9,066 nt of DNA, from the NCBI GenBank assembly GCA_048158365.1, contig JBLLNL010000023.1. One strand, 5' to 3'. Shown piece after piece: positions 5,518 to 9,066 of the stretch. Numbering within the stretch: position 1 is the first letter of the stretch; every line of letters begins with the position of its first letter. Made by a program: the position numbers and the translations under genes. The notes under the pieces are model-generated. The model was not told the DNA's origin. It worked only from the letters and a program-made list of their open reading frames with translations, and made no database searches. This DNA comes from Azoarcus_F sp048158365 (GTDB taxonomy: Bacteria > Pseudomonadota > Gammaproteobacteria > Burkholderiales > Rhodocyclaceae).

Positions 5518-6768
5518 CTACCTCGGCGTGGTGGCTGGGGCTCGTGGCATAAGGTGGTCGTCGCGCGAGTCCATCAGGCTTGTGATCAGCGCCTCGTAGC
5601 GCGCCGCCACGGTTGGCCAACTCATCCTTTCGAGCAGGCGTCTCCGAACGCACATGACCCGCTGCCGAGCTACTTCGGGCGCACGCAGACAGCCAACGAC
5701 CCGTTCGGCAAGCATAGCGACATTGGCAGGCTCACACAGCATCGTGGCATCTTCCACTGGATCAAGCAGGTCCATTACGGCGGGGAGGGCGCTGATTACT
5801 ACCGGGCAGCCACAAGCGATGGCCTCCACGGTCACAAGGCCAAGCCCCTCGCGATCGCCGTCTTTGGCCTGGACGAACGGCGCGACGAAGACACTGGCCC
5901 GTTGGTATAGAGCAGGCAATGCCGATTGCGGCAGCGGGCCGATAAACGTCAGTCGATCGGCGACGCCAATGGTCCCGGCCAGTTCTTGAAGTGCATTGCA
6001 TTCCGGGCCATGACCGACAATGCTGAGGTGCGCACGCGGCTCTGCGGCTAGGATTGCGGGCATGGCCTCGATAAGGTGGCGAACCCCTTTTTTTTCAACC
6101 AGACGACCGACGAACAGGATCTCATATGGGTCACCGACGGTGGCCTGCGCAGGTGTGAATCGGGTCGCAAAATCAACGCCCATAGGGATCACGCTGACCC
6201 GCGGCGTTGGTACACCGAGTCGGCCGGTCGCTGCAAGCATTGCTGCGCTGACCACTGTCACCGCACTGGCCTTGCCCAGCGCCCAGCGCTTGATGCGGGC
6301 GAGGACGGGGCCGCGCATGCCGAAAAGGTCGCCACCATGCGAGGTGAGCAAGATTGGGGGCATGCGTGACCCGAACGAATGCAATACAGCGAGTACGAAC
6401 CCCTGGGGGATGATCCAGTGTGCGTGGATGGCGGCAGGTCGCAAGGTTCTCAGCAAGTGCGCAGTCTTCCAAGCTTGGCCAATAAAGAAACCTGGCAGTA
6501 GCATCCATTTCCAAGGGTGGTGTTTGAGGTTGGCGAGTATGCCTCCGTCCTGGACTAGTGTCTGCAGTTGCATGGGCGCGTAGCGAAAACGATGAATGCT
6601 GACGTCGTCAATCACTTCGTTCCGGGCTGCGTCGGGCGCATGCGGGCATAAAACGTGTACGTCGAACGTGGTGACGAGTCGCTGGCACAACTCATGGACG
6701 AAACCGGGTTCCGGATCGCCAGCCCAGCGCGGGTAGGTCGACGAGAGGACGAGTAGCCGACGTTTCAC
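5518..6768 (-). CDS. GT4 family glycosyltransferase (GT-B fold)
   Basis: The 416-residue product has the usual GT4 length. The N-terminal half carries RRLLVLSSTYPRWAGDPEPG (3-22), typical of exopolysaccharide GT4 enzymes, then HAHWIIPQG (115-123) and SHGGDLFGMRG (143-153). The C-terminal donor domain has ILFVGRLVEKKGVRHLIEA (217-235), LSIVGHGPE (248-256), FIGPLP (275-280) and EGLGLVTVEAIACGCPVV (307-324), the E-x7-E retaining-transferase motif with both glutamates present. It transfers a sugar from a nucleotide donor to a lipid-linked acceptor, retaining configuration; the donor is unknown. The start is a GTG whose last two bases overlap the TGA of the preceding gene (GTGA), and KRRLLVLSS directly follows it as in homologues. 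No strong ribosome site is seen, which fits coupling. The frame remains open upstream, but that stretch lies inside the GT2 gene. An A8 run on the coding strand (6088-6095) encodes EKKG. Confidence 0.88.
   Translation of the reverse strand: MKRRLLVLSSTYPRWAGDPEPGFVHELCQRLVTTFDVHVLCPHAPDAARNEVIDDVSIHRFRYAPMQLQTLVQDGGILANLKHHPWKWMLLPGFFIGQAWKTAHLLRTLRPAAIHAHWIIPQGFVLAVLHSFGSRMPPILLTSHGGDLFGMRGPVLARIKRWALGKASAVTVVSAAMLAATGRLGVPTPRVSVIPMGVDFATRFTPAQATVGDPYEILFVGRLVEKKGVRHLIEAMPAILAAEPRAHLSIVGHGPECNALQELAGTIGVADRLTFIGPLPQSALPALYQRASVFVAPFVQAKDGDREGLGLVTVEAIACGCPVVISALPAVMDLLDPVEDATMLCEPANVAMLAERVVGCLRAPEVARQRVMCVRRRLLERMSWPTVAARYEALITSLMDSRDDHLMPRAPATTPR
6088..6095 (-). repeat. A8 run followed by G4 in the GT4 gene (slippage-prone)
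   Basis: On the coding strand GAA-AAA-AAA-GGG encodes E-K-K-G of VGRLVEKKGVRHL. The run contains the canonical A-AAA-AAG slippery heptamer. The amino acids are conserved in GT4 enzymes, so the run may be a by-product of codon choice. Confidence 0.85.
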
Positions 6769-7634
6769 GGGCGCTCGCCGCTGTCCTTGTACATCAGTGC
6801 TGTGATTTGCTCGGATATCAGACCCATCATGAAAATGATGAACCCAGCGGTGAGCATCAGCGCGCTCATGTTGGTGAAGCGCCCCATCGTCGCAAATGTA
6901 TATGCATACCACCCCACGCCCGACATGAAGAAGGCCAGCGCAAGCGGTGCGAACAGCTTGAGCGGTGAATACAGGGTGCCGATCTTGAAAATGATCAGCA
7001 AGAAACGCACGCCATCGTGGAGTGGCCTGATGTGACTCTTACCAATGCGTGCTGCGGCGTGGATGGGCTCATACGCGACGGCATATCCCGCACGGAAGAA
7101 TGCCATGGTACTCGTCGTCGGGTATGAGAAACCGTTTGGGAGTAGATACAGGAACTCGCGAAACTTGTCGGCACGGACCACGCGAAAACCCGAGGTGAGG
7201 TCTTCGATGCGATGATTCGTCATATAGGACGCAAGTCGGTTATAGAAACCGTTGGCAAGGCCCCGCCCCAGGCTGGCCTGCGAACCCTGCTGACGCGCGC
7301 CCACCACCATGTCGAAGCCTTCATTGAGCTTATCGAGCAGAAGCGCGATGTCATCCGGGTCGTGCTGGCCGTCGCCGTCCATGAACACGATGACTTCACC
7401 GTTGGCCGCGCGTACTCCCGCCTTGATTGCAGCCCCGTTGCCCTTGCTGAAGCGGTGGGTAATCACCCGCGCACCTGCCCCAGCGGCTACCTCAGCGGTG
7501 TTATCACTCGAACCATCGTCTACGACGATAAGTTCTGCGCTCGGGTAGTGGGCTCTTATCCTTGATACGACCTCGCCGATTGCAGCGGCTTCATTCTTTG
7601 CGGGGATTACTATCGAGAGGGGTACGTGAGACAT
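6765..7634 (-). CDS. GT2 polyprenyl-phosphate sugar synthase-like (DPM1/GtrB-type) with two C-terminal membrane helices
   Basis: The 289-residue product begins LSIVIPAKNEAAAIGEVV and shows VVDDGSSDNTAE (37-48), KGNGAAIKAGVRAANGE (64-80), the metal-binding MDGDGQHDP (85-93), DLTSGFRVVRAD (145-156) and GKSHIRP (198-204). Two hydrophobic segments follow (about 224-248 and 257-280). This is the layout of dolichol- or undecaprenyl-phosphate mannose/glucose synthases, which make a lipid-P-sugar donor at the inner membrane for a GT-C type transferase acting on the other side. The sugar cannot be read from sequence. The ATG lies 85 bp after the TMTC-like gene stop; no strong ribosome site is visible. 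Its TGA overlaps the GTG of the GT4 gene. Placement directly after a TMTC-like membrane protein suggests a donor-user pair (inference). Confidence 0.87.
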   Translation of the reverse strand: MSHVPLSIVIPAKNEAAAIGEVVSRIRAHYPSAELIVVDDGSSDNTAEVAAGAGARVITHRFSKGNGAAIKAGVRAANGEVIVFMDGDGQHDPDDIALLLDKLNEGFDMVVGARQQGSQASLGRGLANGFYNRLASYMTNHRIEDLTSGFRVVRADKFREFLYLLPNGFSYPTTSTMAFFRAGYAVAYEPIHAAARIGKSHIRPLHDGVRFLLIIFKIGTLYSPLKLFAPLALAFFMSGVGWYAYTFATMGRFTNMSALMLTAGFIIFMMGLISEQITALMYKDSGERP

Positions 7635-7719
7635 GTTGCTTCACTCAGTAGGCTAGTACCGATTATGCCGCATACGTTGAGCATGCGCCTAACGGCAGTG
7701 TCAGGAGGGGCAGGTGGTT
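7635..7719. other. 85-bp gap between the TMTC-like gene and the GT2 synthase gene
   Basis: This is the only intergenic gap longer than 6 bp in the leftward row. On the minus strand it holds a CATAAT (a possible -10) about 19 bases after TTAGGC, which is too poor a match and spacing to call a promoter. It also has a weak hairpin with arms CGCAT/ATGCG and a 9-base loop, without a T run, so no terminator is called. It is the most likely place for an internal promoter if one exists. Confidence 0.35.
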
Positions 7720-9066
7720 CTATCGTCCGGGATTGTCCAGGTCGGCGATTATCTGAATTCGGAGGGCTTGACGCTCACGTTCGTAATAGCCACTGCCTTC
7801 TGCGTAGACATGTCTCAATCGCTGTATGGTGAAACCGGGCGGCGGCGCGACGTGGTCCGGCCATGCTGTGTCGAGCAGCGACAGCGCCGCCTCATATTCC
7901 CCGTGTGTGGCCAGCAGCGCGACGTTGCGCAATATCACGCCGCGAGGTTGTGTCTTCTCGCTCGCGCGGTGAAAGCGTTCATAGGCCTCGGCGGGGCGCT
8001 CCATACGCAATAGCGCTTCAGCGGCCCGTTGATTCAGCAAGGCACTCAGCACCTGTGGGCCAGATTCGTGTTGCCGTTCAAGTCGTTCGAGCAGGGCAAG
8101 TGCGTCGGGTAGCTCGATGAACGGGCATCCGCCGGCAACGACATAATCCAGCAGGCGTCCGAGTTGATACTGGGCCACAGCGCCATTGAGCACCTTACCC
8201 TGCAACACGGTTTCAACTTCCTCGAACTTCTGGTCGACATCTTCACCGTTGATGCACGCAATGCTCAGCGCCTGGATACGCGCGGCAATGTTCGCTGGAT
8301 CCAGCGCGATGGCCCGCTGGTTGTGGCTCGCTGCAGCGCCAATGTTACCGGTCTCAAGCCAAAGGGCCGCAAGGTGATGATGAGTGCGCGGCGAGCTTGG
8401 ATTGATCTGGGACCATTTCAGCGCCTGCTGGAACGGTTTGCCCCATAGGCTGGCACCCATTGCGGTCATGGCTGCCAGCGCGAACACCAAGGCAGTGGCT
8501 AGCCCTGCGCGTGTGACTAGCGTGAGTCGCTGCTCGTCCGCCCACCACAATGCTACAGGCAGCGCCAGGAGCGCGGCGGGAAGGTAGTTACGGTGCTCGA
8601 AGTAGAGCTCGAGTTGAAGGAAGCCCGATTCGACCGCGTGACCGACGAGAAAGAACAGCACCGCCAGTGCGGCAGCCGGGTACCGCTGACGGTTCCGCCA
8701 CGCAAGCACGACAACGATGACCCAACCAGTCCAGGCGATTGCGGTGGTAAGCGGTGAGAAAAAACCTGTCGATACTGTGATGTGATCGTTGAACAACCCC
8801 CCGCTATGAGGCATCGGCAGCACTAGGCGCCAAATGTAATCCCACATCACCCGACCTTGCGTGAGCAGACGCTCGCCCGGCGTGAAATCGCGGAGACCCG
8901 CCGAGCCAGTCAACAGCGAAGGAAGCGAAATTGCGGCGAGGTAGAGCAGTATCGCCAGACTAGGCAGGCCAAGCAGAACACCGCGCCAGACGCGAAAGCC
9001 CCGGGTGGGTTGCAGATTCAGTCGCCGGTCGTGCGCAGCCAATACCGTAGCCTCGGTAATGAGCAG
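7720..9066 (-). CDS. TMTC-like multi-pass membrane protein with C-terminal TPR-type repeats (partial, N-terminus outside window)
   Basis: The frame is open to the window edge and gives 448 visible residues. The TTG at 9042 is not a credible start because in-frame coding (LLITEATV) continues upstream of it. About five hydrophobic segments lie in the first 210 visible residues. MPHSGGLFNDH (about 85-95) and LELYFEHRNYLP (about 152-163) are hallmarks of bacterial relatives of the TMTC/DUF1736 family. In that family a GT-C-like membrane part is followed by TPR helices; eukaryotic TMTC1-4 are O-mannosyltransferases. The TPR-like part runs from about residue 222 (SPRTHHHLAALWLETGNIGA) to the C-terminus, with irregular helical repeats. 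The family's catalytic acidic loops would be in the missing N-terminal part, so enzymatic activity cannot be judged. The protein is likely in the inner membrane with the TPR part on one face. It heads the row in the window and precedes a lipid-phosphate-sugar synthase-like gene. Confidence 0.75.
   Translation of the reverse strand: MLITEATVLAAHDRRLNLQPTRGFRVWRGVLLGLPSLAILLYLAAISLPSLLTGSAGLRDFTPGERLLTQGRVMWDYIWRLVLPMPHSGGLFNDHITVSTGFFSPLTTAIAWTGWVIVVVLAWRNRQRYPAAALAVLFFLVGHAVESGFLQLELYFEHRNYLPAALLALPVALWWADEQRLTLVTRAGLATALVFALAAMTAMGASLWGKPFQQALKWSQINPSSPRTHHHLAALWLETGNIGAAASHNQRAIALDPANIAARIQALSIACINGEDVDQKFEEVETVLQGKVLNGAVAQYQLGRLLDYVVAGGCPFIELPDALALLERLERQHESGPQVLSALLNQRAAEALLRMERPAEAYERFHRASEKTQPRGVILRNVALLATHGEYEAALSLLDTAWPDHVAPPPGFTIQRLRHVYAEGSGYYERERQALRIQIIADLDNPGR

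Noticed and set aside
5350..5910. 186-residue plus-strand open frame across the 3' part of the GT4 gene and the unknown gene
   Set aside because: It lies antisense to a well-supported GT4 domain with conserved motifs; no family resemblance in its translation.
6020..6583. 187-residue plus-strand open frame opposite the GT4 gene
   Set aside because: Shadow of the GT4 coding frame; Arg/Ser/Ala/Met-rich translation without motifs.
7635..7719. Promoter or terminator in the 85-bp gap
   Set aside because: Best -35/-10 pair is TTAGGC and CATAAT with 19-base spacing; the only hairpin has a 5-bp stem and no T run.
9040..9042. TTG as the start of the TMTC-like gene
   Set aside because: The frame stays open to the window edge with family-like residues, and the family has several membrane helices further upstream.
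1..9066. CRISPR arrays, tRNA or rRNA genes, insertion sequences, toxin-antitoxin pairs, integrases
   Set aside because: None was found by reading both strands; apart from the DUF2442-like fragment there is no sign of such elements.

Overview
The window looks like the edge of a surface-polysaccharide or glycoconjugate gene cluster in a GC-rich proteobacterium, probably a gammaproteobacterium of the Xanthomonadales type. The lineage guess rests on two weak clues. One is a REP-like palindrome (GCGGC-GCAA-GCCGC) at about 198-219. The other is a membrane sensor kinase fragment of the AlgZ/LytS type. No rRNA, tRNA, CRISPR array, transposase or integrase is visible.

Left flank (1-785, plus strand): the 3' end of a small DUF2442-like gene, a C-rich stretch carrying the REP-like palindrome, then the N-terminal part of a membrane histidine kinase. 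The kinase keeps its membrane segments and its H-box (RPHFLFNALN) but stops about 13 residues later, with no ATP-binding domain. Hand counts give 65-70% GC here (39/60 at 301-360, 42/60 at 541-600) against 42-48% inside the next gene (25/60 at 1081-1140, 29/60 at 1141-1200). The kinase break therefore looks like the boundary of a foreign or rearranged block, or an assembly joint.

Middle (787-2094, plus strand): a Wzx-type polysaccharide flippase that starts one base after the broken kinase ends. Its coding region contains a run of nine G. It converges with the leftward gene set and overlaps it tail to tail by 59 bp.

Right part (2036-9066, minus strand, so read right to left): a compact row of seven genes. 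In transcription order they are a TMTC-like membrane protein with TPR-type helices (its start lies outside the window), a GT2 polyprenyl-phosphate sugar synthase-like enzyme with two C-terminal membrane helices, a GT4 glycosyltransferase, an unrecognised 174-residue protein, a GT2 rhamnosyltransferase-like enzyme, a SAM methyltransferase with an N-terminal Cys4 zinc-ribbon-like motif, and a second GT2 rhamnosyltransferase-like enzyme. Junctions from the second gene onward are a 4-bp GTGA overlap, gaps of 5-6 bp, a 1-bp TGATG overlap and a 47-bp overlap. Only the first junction has a real gap (85 bp).

Inferred joint role: the GT4 and the two GT2 enzymes build an oligosaccharide on a lipid carrier, the methyltransferase may modify a sugar or cap the chain, and Wzx moves the lipid-linked product across the inner membrane. 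The DPM1-like enzyme and the TMTC-like protein could form a lipid-phosphate-sugar donor plus a membrane transferase. Not seen in the window are a Wzy polymerase, a WaaL ligase, an initiating phosphoglycosyltransferase and nucleotide-sugar synthesis genes, so the locus probably continues to the right or is spread elsewhere.
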